Assembly: GCF_000143415.4 (NCBI RefSeq)
Contig: NW_003314300.1
Span: forward strand, 705,669-769,668
Length of the DNA: 64,000 nt
Source of the DNA: Selaginella moellendorffii
Lineage: Eukaryota > Streptophyta > Lycopodiopsida > Selaginellales > Selaginellaceae
Direction: 5' to 3'
Each line of letters opens with the position of its first letter. Position 1 is the first letter of the stretch. Of the stretch, positions 42,488 to 54,241 are shown piece by piece. The translations under genes and the position numbers were made by a program. The notes below the pieces were generated by a model that worked only from the letters and a program-made list of their open reading frames with translations, was not told where the DNA came from and did not search any database.

Positions 42488-43546
42488 TCACTGCTCGTGG
42501 CTCTTGATCTCCTCCATCTGGTCGGCGGGAGCGCCGGATTTCTGCGATCCAGTGAGCCGCGCGAGCGCCACAAACGTGTATCCCCCGAGGAGATTATTCA
42601 CAGTCCTGGTCGCGAGCACCGATGCCTTGAACAGCACCGGGGGTAGCATCCCCGCGAGGCCGAATTCCAATCCATTCACGGCCTGGTACCTGAGATTGCT
42701 GCTCAATCCCATGTGTGCCGCCCACGTCGCGGCGTTGAGCACCGTCGGCGGCGCCTTGTTCTGGGGCTGGAAGCTCGGATCCATCCTCTTCCTCGCGGCG
42801 AGCAGCAGCGACGACAGCGCGGTTCCAACCAGCCCCGCCGCGAATCCCACCGCGGCAAACACCGCGCCTTTGTAGAGGAACGTCCCAGCCCTGGCGGCGA
42901 GCGAGAAATTGCCCGACTCGAACATATGCCCGGGAGGGCACGAGGAGAAGATCCCTGGCAGAGCGCCGCCGCCGCTGCTCGATCCAGTCGGCGCGAGGAG
43001 ATACATGAGCGTGAAATTCAGCAGCGATCCCACCACCATGGTCGAGAACACGAAATCCAGCTCGTTGAGCCCGAAATTCGGCCTGGAAGCCATGTCCCCG
43101 AGCACATTCGCGCCCACGCCGACGATCTCCTCCATCGCCACCTTGAACGGGAACTGAGGATCGGCCGTCACGCGATCCTCCCACCCCTGCAAGAACGCGC
43201 CGAATATTCCACCGCGGCGGCGCCCCGGCGGCGATGGTCCGCCACCGCCGCCGCCGCCGCCGCCACCTCGCCGCCCATTCTGGCCGGCGCCGCCGCCTCC
43301 TCCGCTCTCCACGTAGGGCTCCTCCCGGAACGTGAAGAGAGACACGGGGCCCCGGAATCGCGAGCCTGATCGCGCGCCATCGCTGGAGGAGGAGTTGGAT
43401 CCCGCGTCGCTCGTCGATCGGCAGTGGATGTAGCGCTGGCGCTGGATCAAAGCGGGGGATCTTGGGCCGCATCCGAAATGCGGGTCGCGGCGATTCTCGC
43501 GGCCAGTGGCAGCGGCGGCGACGGCGGCAGTGGCAGCAGCCGCCAT
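42488..43546 (-). CDS. RETICULATA-related protein (DUF3411), plastid envelope
   Basis: Intronless. The ATG at 43546 gives 352 residues beginning MAAAATAAVAAAATGRENR, an Ala/Arg-rich transit-like leader; a longer ORF to 43687 is less likely. A glycine-rich linker is encoded by GCC/CCG repeats (43240-43280). The DUF3411 core follows: AFLQGWEDRVTADPQFPFKV (WEDRVTADPQFPFK is diagnostic), then GVGANVLGDMASRPNFGL, membrane stretches at FVFSTMVVGSLLNFTLMYLL, YKGAVFAAVGFAAGLVG and LFKASVLATRTVNNLLGGY, ending KSHEQ. RETICULATA-related proteins sit in the chloroplast envelope and affect leaf development and amino-acid supply; transport activity is suspected but unproven. Confidence 0.92.
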   Translation of the reverse strand: MAAAATAAVAAAATGRENRRDPHFGCGPRSPALIQRQRYIHCRSTSDAGSNSSSSDGARSGSRFRGPVSLFTFREEPYVESGGGGGAGQNGRRGGGGGGGGGGPSPPGRRRGGIFGAFLQGWEDRVTADPQFPFKVAMEEIVGVGANVLGDMASRPNFGLNELDFVFSTMVVGSLLNFTLMYLLAPTGSSSGGGALPGIFSSCPPGHMFESGNFSLAARAGTFLYKGAVFAAVGFAAGLVGTALSSLLLAARKRMDPSFQPQNKAPPTVLNAATWAAHMGLSSNLRYQAVNGLEFGLAGMLPPVLFKASVLATRTVNNLLGGYTFVALARLTGSQKSGAPADQMEEIKSHEQ

Positions 43547-43873
43547 TTGGATTGGATCTTCGCTAAGAAATGTGAGACAAAGAAGAGAGAAATCCCTGCG
43601 ATGATCTAATCGCGCTACCTCCAATAGAGACCCTTCTCTCCCTTTTAGGGCTTTAAGAGTATAGCATTTTGGTAGTGGGGCATCCATTTGCTCCTTGTCG
43701 CTATCTCTTCAACACTACTATTCCTCACGCAAAGCTTTAATAGAAGAAGGAAGACGAGGAGGATTTGGAGTTCTTGGCCAAGGTTTGTTCTAGCACGATT
43801 CTTTCGTTTGGGTCAAGCTTGTGTTCTTTGATCGTAGATTCGTGAGATTTTTTTATTCCAAGATCCACACACA
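43547..43873. promoter_or_regulatory. Divergent promoter region (RER / haemoglobin)
   Basis: 327 bases between the start codons of the minus-strand RETICULATA-related gene and the plus-strand haemoglobin gene. Holds both 5' UTRs. No clear TATA box or other motif was recognised. Confidence 0.4.
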
Positions 43874-44888
43874 ATGCAGTCGCTCCAAGACCGAGCGTCG
43901 GAGTTGAGTGGAGTGAGTCAAGACGATGCATTCGAGATTGATGAGATCAATCTCTACAAGAAGCTGGGACACGAGACCTTCGTCAAGCTCTCCACGAATT
44001 TTTACAACAGGTGAGTGTCCTAAAATCTTCCTAGAGGTTTAGTTCTTTCAAGACGAGAGATAGAGTGATAGTGTGCGATGAGCTCACGACTAGTTTTCTT
44101 GTCGTGAGATCAATTGCTTTTAGGATGGAAAGTTCCTGCTAGTGGATTAAAGAGTTTTACTTTGGACACACAATGTTCTTGGGGAGTCCTAGCGAAAAGT
44201 CATAGTTATAGAGCATTTAGAGCACACCAAGTTCTTAGCTAAGAGCTCTTAGATATGATTGATGACAAGAGGAAGTTCCTCTTTGACAATTTTGGTGGTG
44301 GATCCACAGGGTCTACGCCGATGACGAAGAGTGGTTCCGCTCGATCTTTGCGAATTCCTCCAAGGACGCCGCCATCCAGAACCAGTACGAGTTTTTCATC
44401 CAGAGAATGGGAGGCCCTCCATTATATTCTCGTCGCAAAGGTATGCAATGCGTTCTTTTTCCTCCTTTTTTCTCGTTTATTTCTTCTTCTCCTGAGTCGT
44501 TCTCTTGTTCTTTCCTTCTCCGCTTCCTCTCTTTCTTTCGTCTTCCTTGACTTTTCCATCGTTCTCATTTTGTTTTAGCATTTCTCATTTGAGTTTTTAA
44601 AATTTTCTCACGACCAAACTTACAGGACATCCTGCTTTGATCGGACGCCATGGACCGTATCCAGTGACCGAGCGAGCAGCGGAAAGATGGATCGAGCATA
44701 TGGTCGCAGCTCTCGACAGCGTGGAAGAAATCGATGCGGATTCAAAGAAACGAATGCTCAAGTTTTTCCGGTAAAACAATCTTCGTAGGTAGACCAAAGT
44801 ATGTGATCCTTGTGTTTTTTTTTCTTCCAGGCACACCGCATTTTTTCTCGTGGCTGGCAAAGAGATGATGGCTAATCGCCGAGGATAA
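43874..44888 (+). CDS. GLB3: Truncated (2-on-2) haemoglobin, class 2
   Basis: Four exons, 43874-44010, 44310-44440, 44626-44770 and 44831-44888, join in frame to 156 residues. Sequence landmarks: [20 protein letters not shown] (helix A/B start), [15 protein letters not shown], then [34 protein letters not shown] with the proximal haem His in GRHGPYPV, and [13 protein letters not shown]. Truncated group-2 globins of plants share the bacterial-type 2-on-2 fold and bind oxygen or nitric oxide; their cell role is unsettled. The N-terminal extension before helix A is normal for the plant members. The donor and acceptor sites are all canonical. Confidence 0.93.
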
Positions 44889-45104
44889 AGAACAGGTTTT
44901 TTTTATAAACTCTGGACTAACGAGCCATTGTTTCACACCTGGTCTTCTCTACAGTAGAACACCGGGAATCAATGAAGTAGTTATTTACTCGACAAACGAC
45001 AGGGAAGGTCGTGCCACTCGCGGATTCAACTTCAGAGGAACTTGCATTGAGGACAGAGAAAGAGGGGCTCGCAGCGACAGTGTTTTCGCGATCGTTCAAC
45101 CAGC

Positions 45105-46710
45105 ATGGTGATCGACGAGCTCAAAGTTTCTTGCAGGAGGCCTCATATTGTAGCGGTGGCTTACCTCTCGCAGGGTCACATTAATCCTCTCATTCACTTC
45201 TGCCTCAAGCTCGCTCACCACGGGATCCTGGTAACGTTCGTGACGATCCACGTCGACGGGTTTCTGGGAGTGGGGCAAAGGAAAGATCCAGAGGTCCCAG
45301 AGCACTGGAAGAACAACTTTAACTTCGAGCGCCTCGAGCTGGAGCTCCCGAAAGAGGGTGTGATGTCCCCGGGTGGATTTGCTAAGATCTTCGCGATGAT
45401 CGAAGAGCTCGGAGGCCCTTTCGAGGAGCTGCTGTCAAAGCTCCACTCTCGAGAAGAGATACCAAAGGTAAGTTGTATCGTTTCCGACTGTATGCTCGTG
45501 TTCACTCAGGTAGTCGCCAAAAAACTCGGCATTCCGAGAGCTGGATTTTGGACGACTTCGCTGGCTTCTCTCACGGTCGATTATCATGTTCCACTTCTCC
45601 TGGAGAATGGTGATATTCCAGTCACTGGTAAGAACATTAGTGGACTTGCTCGACAATCTCCTAGCTTCGTCTTCTTCCAGGAGAGAACTGGGAGAAGATC
45701 ATAACTTATGTCCCGGGACTGGCTCCTCTTCCGGCTTGGTCACTTCCGATCATGTACCACGAAGGGAATATCATGACCACCACGGATCCTGGATACAAGC
45801 GGAAGATCGCAAGGTGCGTGATCTTGAGAGACGATGCTTGGATCATAGCAAATTCTTTCGAGGAACTCGAGCCGGCAGGATTCCAGGCACTCCGGAAGGC
45901 CATGAACCAGCGGTGCATCGGCGTGGGGCCATTGCTCCCCGACGGGTTCTTCGGCGAAAGAGGAGATTATGACGAGCATCGCAAGGTGGTGGCTCCAGGT
46001 GTCGCAAGTTTCTGGAAACAAGACACCACTTGCCTTAAGTGGCTCGCTGGGAAAGCTCCAAACTCGGTACTGTACATCTCGTTTGGAAGTGTCATCAAGC
46101 TCACACTTCCAGAGTTTGAGGAACTCTCTAGAGGCCTGGAATCGTCCAAGCAGGTACTCCTGTCAAATCTCCATTTTGTCCAGAAAAAACGCAATTTTGC
46201 ATCGATTTTGTGCAGGCTTTTCTATGGGCTTTTCGTCCAGGATGTGTGGAAGGACTCGAGATCGAGGAATTGGAATCGTTCAAGGAGAGAACGAGCTCGA
46301 CCGGACTGGTCATAAGCTGGGCTCCTCAAGTGGAAGTTTTGTCGCACGAATCCACAGGTGGATTCTTGACGCACTGTGGATGGAACTCAGTCTTGGAGGG
46401 GATTTGCGGAGGCGTTCCAATGCTGGGATGGCCAAGACAAGCCGAACAAAACATAAACTGCGAGCTCTTCGTGGGGATGGGAATCGGGTTGAGGCTAGTG
46501 GAAGCAAACCAGAGTGGCCGCTATCAGGCTTGTCCAACGAGCGACGTGATTGCTTCCAAGGTCTCGAGAGTTCTTGGTGATGAAGGACTGAGGAAAAGAG
46601 CAGGGGAGCTTCGAGATTCTGCCAGGAGAGCCGTGAAAAACCAAAGCGGTTCTACTACGACACATGTGGAAGGCTTCGTGAGATACCTGTACGGAGAGTC
46701 TCTTTCGTAA
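45105..46710 (+). CDS. Family-1 UDP-glycosyltransferase
   Basis: Three exons, 45105-45627, 45681-46153 and 46216-46710, give 496 residues. The N-terminal acceptor domain opens IVAVAYLSQGHINPLIHF, with the catalytic-type His in SQGHINP. The linker has YISFGSVIKLTLPEFEEL. The C-terminal donor domain has the PSPG box starting WAPQVEVLSHESTGGF, then LTHCGWNSVLEGICGG and PMLGWPRQAEQ, ending in Gln, which favours UDP-glucose. The end is VRYLYGESLS, TAA at 46708-46710. Family-1 UGTs glycosylate small molecules such as hormones, flavonoids and xenobiotics in the cytosol. Acceptor unknown. Both introns are short (53 and 62 bases). A broken paralogue lies at 55.6 kb. Confidence 0.93.
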
Positions 46711-48880
46711 TGTCTTTCTACATTGATAATATTTTTCTAACAACTAAGTAAATAAAACTTGGATTATATTTATTTAGCATTTGAAATGCAATTTATAAGC
46801 ATATTGTTCCAAGATGCCAACTGTCCCCAAGATAAAACATCTATCATTCACATGCCTCTTGGCTTTAAAAAACTAGTCTATGTTATAAAATTTAATATAT
46901 TTAATTAGCTTTTATTAAAAAATTAAAATAATACCTTTTATGGTTGAATTAGGATTTAAAGACTAGTAGTTAAATAGTGTATTGGAAATGGTTGTTAAAC
47001 AGAAAATTTTGATGTGCATTACTAAGTGATTTAAATATATATAAAAAAAGGTTTTAACCTTCTTTAATTGTCTTTTTCCAAAAGCCTTTGAACTTTTTTA
47101 TTTTTTATAACTTTGAAGCTAATTATCTATTTATGAGAACATATTTTTTTAGTCTAAATGTTTATTGTGTAAAAAGGTTAACATTGAAGCTAAAATATGA
47201 AGTGTAATATTTAACAACTTCTAGGAGAAATATTACATGTTTAGTATTTAGTATTATTAACACTATATTATGGAGAAGTAAAATTATTGTTATATGTGTA
47301 TTGTATATATTGTATATAATTGTATTGTATATAATTATATATAACTGTATATAATTATATGTATTCAATTATTTCTACTTTCTCATAGCATATTTAGTGT
47401 AGTTTGAGATAAAATTTAAATGTCATATATATTTAATAAATTTAATAAAACTTTAATAAAAAATAGTTTTCACCCTTTACCCTATGATGTTTTACCATAA
47501 GATAACCACAGAGTGCAACCTTAACCCTTTGACACATGAGCTAAGAGTAATGGAATAAAACCCAAATTTTAAAGCCTTAAACCACTGAACAAAGGGATAA
47601 AACTAAATTTCCAAGTATAAAGCTAAAGAATGAAGGAATTGGAGCATGGAAAAACTTTCAAATATACAAATCTAGAGTAAAAAAGTGGGAGCACAAAGAG
47701 ACATTAAAATAGTCATAGAATATTTAACATCCCAACACCAATATCAACATACAAAATAAAGCCAAATGGAGTTTAATGTTATTTCAACATATTAATGGTC
47801 TAATGTGATTATATAAGTACTCCACTAGCTAGCATGGTATAATGCTAAATTGCAAAACTAGATGCAAAAATAACACTATCATATTCAAAAAAATCTGTAC
47901 ATTCTGTAGATATAGTTCATTCACAAATCTAAAACTATTAGTAAAGGATTTGCAAATCTAAATTTGCAGGATCAAAACTATATAACCACAAGTGCAACTA
48001 CAGAAATTATATCACTAGGGTTTACAATTATAAAGTTTGAAAACTTTCACCTTAATTTAAAAGGGTTTAAATGTATAGTTAAACCTAAGAGTAAATTATC
48101 TAATCTGGGATCATATCCAAAGATGACCTAAAGTTAACCATTACACAAATTTATTTATATTCATTTTCAAATTTATTTCTACTATTGTAGTCATGGTAGA
48201 ATAGAAGCTAATAATAGTGTTGAAGACCTTAGTGTATGGAGCTAATGTAGCTCAACTTTAAATATCTTTATATATTATATTTAGCTCAACTTAGTATTCA
48301 CTAACTTCCATTGTGACAATGGGCATGCTTGAATGTGGAGATGATGTGTACACGAGACTAGTTAAGCTATAAGAAATGAAAAATGCAAGATGACTAATAA
48401 ATATATTTGCACATGCAATCCTCACCAATAAAAAAATGACCTCTCCCTTTATCAACTACATCATGCTTATGGAACTGGTCATACATGCAATTGGGGCAAT
48501 AATCATTAAAGATCTTAAATGTTGTATCATCTAAATTGAATTATTATTATCTACAATAGATTGAACTCCTCCAAAAAAAATGTCTTCCTCAAAACATGGT
48601 TATCTATCCTAATACTATTTAAATTAAAAAACATTTAACTTTTATTATCTCAAAACCTTTAATTGATTGGAAAGAAGGTGCATTATACCTTTGAAAACTA
48701 CTCTCAAGCTATTCTTTTTTGGTATTTATAATAATATGATAAAATAAAACTATCTTTATATATTGTATTTGCATATGCTATATATAAAGAACATCATTTT
48801 GCATAGTAGCCACATTTACTGTACATTTGGTTTATCGGCAAGTAAAAATCCAAAGAATGAACATGAATAAAATCGTAGCT
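46711..48880. other. AT-rich flank of UGT, first unit
   Basis: About 2.2 kb. Parts align with 56500-56900 (AGGTTAACATTGAAG near 47176 and 56751) and, at 48460-48600, with 62325-62430 (GATTAAAGATCTTAAA-type text, GAACTCCTCC). Local tandem TGTATATAAT-like repeats lie at 47290-47365. No coding gene seen. Confidence 0.6.
47290..47365. repeat. Short tandem TGTATAT/AATTATAT repeats
   Basis: Imperfect tandem copies of TATTGTATATAATTG-like units; low complexity. Confidence 0.6.
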
Positions 48881-49237
48881 ACCCAGTTTTCTATATGGTA
48901 TATTATAGAATGAAGTTTTATATTGTATCAATCTTTTATATTGGAAGCTTCTATCAGTAAGAGAATCCTTGTGCTAAATTGTATGCTGAAAAGTCACTTG
49001 AATATACATATAATGAAATTCAAGTTTTAATAACTTTTTTATTTAAAGAAAAACCCAATCTTATTATGATGATCTTTGCCTTGTTTTTCCTGAGCATGCA
49101 GTTTATTACTATAGTGGAACAGTAAAAAAAAATTATTATTACAGTATGTTAGTAATGATCTTGAGGTTGTCAATGAATATATTACATACACTATTAGTTT
49201 AGTCTTTAAAAATAGTAATGATAAGAAAATTTACTCT

Positions 49238-49412
49238 TATGAGTGTATGGAATATGGAAAGGGAATACAGAAATGTGCATATCAATTAGCCCAAAAACCC
49301 TAGCTTATATACAGGAGTGAGTGGTTCGGATTGAAACCAATCCGACGGCTATTAAAATCCCACTACGCTAATATTTGTATATGGCATCATAGTTGTACAC
49401 TTGGCCCTCACA
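49238..49412 (-). repeat. 3' LTR of the gypsy element
   Basis: 175 bases; its minus-strand start TGTGAGGGCC abuts the polypurine tract. First plus-strand bases TATGAG show one change from the expected TGTGAG. Confidence 0.9.
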
Positions 49413-49522
49413 TCATCCCCTCCTCTCGGAATAATGGAAGGCCATCAGGGTTCTCTTGTAGATAGGCCAGGATCTGGAGGAACGTCAGGAGGAGGCATTG
49501 GCGGATCTATAGATGGTATTAA

Positions 49523-50620
49523 CTACTCCTGATCCCTTTGTATGAAGTGTTTCGACCGCTGCACATGCACAATCTCTGGAGGATCGGCCTGCTGGACGTC
49601 ATGCCGAACCTTATAAACTTGCGGTCCAACTTGCTGCAACACTCGATACGGTCCTTTCCACTGCGCAAGGAGCCCCTTAGATAAACCACGTACCGTAAGA
49701 TGGGGAAAATGGACTAACACCAAATCATCCATTTTGTACTTTGTAGATGGACGATGATGGGAGTTGTAGCGCCGTTGTTGTCCCACTTGTACGTGGTCTA
49801 AGTGTTCAGTAGACTCTGCTCGGACAAGTGGAAGAATGTTCGTCAAATATTGATCCCATGACCTAGTATCAGGAGCTCATGGCAATCGCGAAGGTAAACC
49901 CAGCTTCGTTGGTAATATTGGATCATGACCATATAAAAGTTTACATGGTGAAGCACCAACAGAACTCTACACCCCTGTGACATAAGCATACCGAAGAGAC
50001 GGCAAATAACCATCCTAATTCGAATGCTGAAAGTTCATATACTTCACAATCATCCCTTTGAATGTCTGAACAAGCTGTTCCACTAGACCGTCTGATTGTG
50101 GATGATAAGCACTCATAAAAGTGTGACGTATCCCCAACCGAGACGTCAGAACATGAAATACCTCAGCCATAAATGCAAGACCATTATCTGAAAGAATCCG
50201 CTCTGGACAAGAATGCTGGAGCACCACTCAATTGAGGAGGAAGTATCCAACAGCAATTGCAGAGGTGCTAGCAAGAGCACCAACTTCCACCCAACGAGTT
50301 AAGTAGTCAGAAGCAATAATAACATACTCATTGCCAGTAGTTGACTGTGGAAAAGGTCCCATAAGATCAAACGCCACCAACTTAAATGGACGGGAAATTG
50401 TAATTGACTCCAACCGTCCTTCCGCAACACAAGGGGGAGTATTACAAGCTTGGCACCAAACGCAGCTACGCACATACCGGATAACATCACGTCGCATCTC
50501 CGGCCAATAGAAAGACCTACGTAGCTTCTCGGTCACACGACGATGTCCCAGATGCCCACCTAGAATAGGAGAATCATGATAGGCATGGAGAAACCATGGA
50601 ATAAAGATAGAAGGCACCAC
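49523..50620 (-). pseudogene. Integrase of the gypsy element, broken
   Basis: Zinc domain HLGHRRVTEKLRRSFYWP with CVWCQ; core has LVAFDLMGPFPQSTTGNEYV and, after a stop, ILSDNGLAFMAEVF and SAYHPQSDGLVEQL. A C-terminal piece (49523-49846) has LVLVHFPHLTVRGLSKG and WKGPYRVLQQVGPQVYKV, without a chromodomain. Confidence 0.88.
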
Positions 50621-51016
50621 TAGTCATAGAGGATCATCAAGATCCGTCCCCACAAAATAAAGAAGGCCATCTACAAGACGATATTGAGAATGTAAATGCC
50701 GAAAAGGCAAGTCATCAGCAAGTGATGCAGGATTCTCAAATGCATCTCGAAGCCTTCGAATCCACGGCTCAATCTTTTGAGCCTCACGAACCTTATCAAG
50801 AGAAGGTAGATCTTGCTCTATGCCTTGTGGACACTGAATGTCAAGTACAACAACCGCCGACAGCACAGAATCCTTGTCTAGAAAATCCACAGATGCTGGA
50901 ACAACAGGCTCATCAGAAACATGAGAAGAGAGTGGAGAAGGAAGAGGAGCTCGAGAAAGGGCATCAACATCAGCCATAGAACTCCCTGGGCGATGAATAA
51001 CATCAAAATTATATAT

Positions 51017-51385
51017 CTAAAGCTTCAAAGCCCACCGAGTAGTGCGTCCAACCAGGTTCTTCCGCTTCAATAATGAAGTAATGGCAACATGGTCACCTTC
51101 AAGTAACGTCCGAGAACCATGTAGATATGCATGAAGTTTCTCGAAACCCCAAACTGCCGCTAAACACTCCTTCTCTGTCGTGGAGTAGTTCACTTCTGCT
51201 AGTTGTAACGTACGGCTTATATATGCAATGGGATGACGCTGACCAGGCACACTCGGGCTTTCTTGCATCAACACACCTCCAAAACCAATATCAGAAGCAT
51301 CTACGCGCAAAATAAAAGGTCGAGTGTAGTCAAGATATGCCAAAACTGGAGTAGTCATCAACAACTCTTTGAGATTCACAAACAT
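51017..51385 (-). pseudogene. RNase H of the gypsy element
   Basis: RPFILRVDASDIGFGGVLMQ holds the first catalytic Asp; ISRTLQLAEVNYSTTEKECL and WGFEKLHAYLHG follow, as in gypsy RNase H. Confidence 0.85.
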
Positions 51386-51421
51386 CTGCTCACAATCTGA
51401 AGACCAAATGAAAGATGACGT

Positions 51422-52297
51422 TCATGACTTCAGCAACGTTCGCAATGGTGCAGTGCAATCAGAAAGATGATCCACAAAACGACCGAGATACTGCACCTTG
51501 CCCAAGAAGCGCTGCACATCATTCACACACTTCGGAGTAGGGAACTTTAGAATGGCTATAAGTTTGTCAAGATCAACTTGCAAACCTTCACGAGAAATAC
51601 GGTACCCAAGATAAGTTGTGTCCTTGGACCCAAACACGCACTTCGACCGCTTCAGCTTTAAACCAACGTCCCGTAGCTGATCCAACACTTTACACACATC
51701 ATGAATATGCTCTTCCCACGTCCCCTCCGAGTGAATCAAGACATCATCAATGAAGTCAGCAGTCACCTCTGGCATATCACAAAGAACCTCGTCCATCATC
51801 CACTGGAAAGTTGCTGGAGCATTGTTCAAACCAAACGGCATCACTAAAAACTCGTACAAACCAAATGGTGTACAAAAAGCAGTCTTAGGAATATCTTCTT
51901 CGGCCATCGGTACTTGCCAGTACCTAGAAGCAAGATCGAGCTTGGTGAACCAACGACTTCGCCCTAGACAATCCAAAAGATCAGCCGTGTGAGGAAGAGG
52001 GTACACATCTGGGATCGTCACTTCATTTAAAGGACGATAGTCGATGCAGAAATGAATACTCCCATCAGGCTTCGTCACAAGATGAGGTTCACATGCCCAA
52101 GGACTCCGTGACGTCCGAATAACACCCTTCTCCAACATCTCCTTGATGTTTGCACGTAAAATCTTGATCTCCTTGGGTGACCAACGACGAACCAGAACCT
52201 TGATGGGACGAGCATCCCTGGTTAGAATCGGATGATGTGTGGCAATCTTGGCCCCAGATGATAGGTCAAATTCAAAGAGATTAGAATACTCCTTCAT
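51422..52297 (-). pseudogene. Reverse transcriptase of the gypsy element
   Basis: Motifs in order: PWACEPHLVTKPDGSIHFCI, DYRPLNEVTIPDVYPLP, FTKLDLASRYWQVPM, TPFGLYEFLVMPFGLNNAPA and the catalytic box FIDDVLIHS (YxDD class). The connection LGKVQYLGRFVDHLS leads to RNase H. TGA at its end breaks the frame. Confidence 0.92.
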
Positions 52298-52547
52298 GAG
52301 CTAGTCAACAGCTGCAACACAAAGATCTTCAGAGGGATCGGAAAAGGGAAGAACAGAACAAGATGGAAACAAATAGTGGGGAAACAAAAGTAATAAAAGC
52401 AGAGGTAGAAGTAGAGGGACGAAGAGGTACAGAAGTGAGAGGAATGGATGAAATATAAGGAAGTATGAGACAAGGGGGAGAAGCCTCAAAGTCACACTTG
52501 GCATGATTGCGCTGTAACCAATCCATACCAAGGATGAGGTCAAAAGC

Positions 52548-53042
52548 TTAACTTGGCACCACCCGCAATGACTGCAACTCACGCTCGAGATCGCCCACAT
52601 GCACAACCAGGTTCGCCTCATTTCGTGCATATGCATGTGTACGGCCGTTGCCATAAAGAATAAAAACTGAATCCGCTGCACGACGCAAGTGTAGACAACA
52701 ACGTGTGGCAACAGGTCTAGCAATAGAAGATAAACTCGAACCTGTATCAACCAACACGGAGAGAAGAATAGAAGACCTCTTGTTATAAAAACGAGCTTGG
52801 AAAGTAAACACTGGATGAACCGATGCCAAGTGAACCCCTTGATGATACTCTCGAAAGAAAGATGGAGGGGTCACTAACTTATTCGCGCAAGGTCCCTCCG
52901 TTACTCGCGCGATTCCTCGTTTCCCGGATGCACCTCGGTATCCAAACCTTTCACCGCAGTAGCACCATCGGGACGTTGCTGATGCCAAGGTCTCCATCCA
53001 GGAAATGGAGGTCGCCAATCTGGAAAGCGTCGACAACGTCAA
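52548..53042 (-). pseudogene. Aspartic protease region of the gypsy element
   Basis: The frame reads FTFQARFYNKRSSILL and the active-site motif VDTGSSLSSI. It follows gag after a stop and precedes RT, as expected for gypsy pol. Confidence 0.8.
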
Positions 53043-53044
53043 TA

Positions 53045-53833
53045 AGTATGACCAACTTCATCACACGCCCAGCAATGAACATCACGGCCACGACCACATC
53101 CTCGCCCTTGTCCGTGAACTCGAGCAGCAGCAGCATCAACCTCCATTGGAATAGGACCATCACTCATAGAAAGTGGAGCTGAAGGACGTGCAGCGAGAAG
53201 TGGAAGAGGCGACGTCTCATAACGTTGTGCCAAGCGAAGAGCATCGTCAAGGGTGGCAGGAGCAAGTGCATGCACAAGGCCGACAAGATCTTGACGAAGT
53301 GCTGGCCACAACATTCCTAGCTTGATCCGCTCCAACATATTGGGTTCCGCACGAAGCAAAAGACTTTAGAAACGAACGCCAAATTGCATCACCGACTCAG
53401 ATGGCCCTTGGTGAAGATGATGCAATTGTTGGAAGGCATTGTCACAATCATCGGCATGTCCGAAGGCGTGTTTGAAGACGTCCGGAAGAACACTCCAATC
53501 CCCACGAGTGGCCGCCCTTAATCCATTGTACCACTGCAATGCCGTCCTTTGGAAACACGTGGGAAACTCACGCAAACGTCGAGCATCATCCCAAGAATGA
53601 TATGTGGCAATCATTGTGAAGTGATCGAACCAATGGTACACATCATCCCCAGGATTCCCACGAAAGAACTTCGGCCAAACGCGAGGATTGGCACCAAGAG
53701 TAGGAGGAGTTGGACCACGTGCCGTGAATGCCACCATCAATTGAGTTTGGTTGTTCAATTGCAAGCGCATAGCATCAAGCAATTGAACCAACTGCTACTC
53801 TAGAGTCAAAGGAGGAGATTGCTGATCGGCCAT
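53045..53833 (-). pseudogene. gag of the gypsy element, interrupted
   Basis: The ATG at 53833 starts MADQQSPPLTLE, followed at once by TAG, then LVQLLDAMRLQLNNQTQ. The capsid-like core has WPKFFRGNPGDDVYHWFDHF and then FQRTALQWYNGL. A single CCHC knuckle, HCWACDEVGHTY, has an in-frame TGA before its last Cys. Another break is near 53366. Confidence 0.8.
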
Positions 53834-54066
53834 GAAGATAAACGAAAAAGAAAGAGCAAAAGAAGAGAAATGACAAAAAGCTGGAAAGAAATGGTAGATC
53901 TAGACAATGCAAAAAGCTAGATCTAAACCAAAATCCTGAAAGGAAAGAATAAAAAAAAGGAAATGGAAAAAGCTAGATCTAAATGATGCAAAAGCTAGAT
54001 CTAAATCGAAATCCCAAATCCAAGCACTCCCCAGGGACAATCAAAGGTGCCCCTCACTTCCACCAA

Positions 54067-54241
54067 TGTGAGTGCATGGAATATGGAAAGGGAATACAGA
54101 AATGTGCATATCAATTAGCCCAAAAACCCTAGCTTATATACAGGAGCGAGTGGTCCGGATTGAAACCAATCCGATAGCTACCAAAATCCCACTACGCTAA
54201 TATTAGTATACGGCATCGTAGCCGTACACTTGGCCCTCACA
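54067..54241 (-). repeat. 5' LTR of the gypsy element
   Basis: 175 bases, TGTGAG...CTCACA, aligned end to end with the other LTR. A TATATA-like motif (CTTATATACAGG on plus) lies mid-LTR. Confidence 0.9.

Larger units (their letters stand above)
49238..54241 (-). mobile_element. Ty3/gypsy LTR retrotransposon, ~5.0 kb, decayed
   Basis: Two 175-base LTRs (49238-49412 and 54067-54241) flank gag-pol coding on the minus strand. LTR ends are TGTGAG...CTCACA; the left copy has TA instead of TG. I counted about 13 differences between the LTRs, nearly all transitions. Next to the 5' LTR (right) the minus strand reads TTGGTGGAAGTGAGG, the primer-site position. Just before the 3' LTR is a polypurine tract GAGAGGAGGGGATGA (about 49413-49427). 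Pol order is protease, RT, RNase H, integrase, which defines Ty3/gypsy. No chromodomain is seen at the integrase end. Many in-frame stops show it is inactive. Flanks share ACTCT, a likely 5-base target duplication. Confidence 0.93.

Noticed and set aside
42594-43472. 292-codon ORF inside the RETICULATA-related gene
   Set aside because: GC-rich out-of-frame shadow; only the other frame has the DUF3411 motifs.
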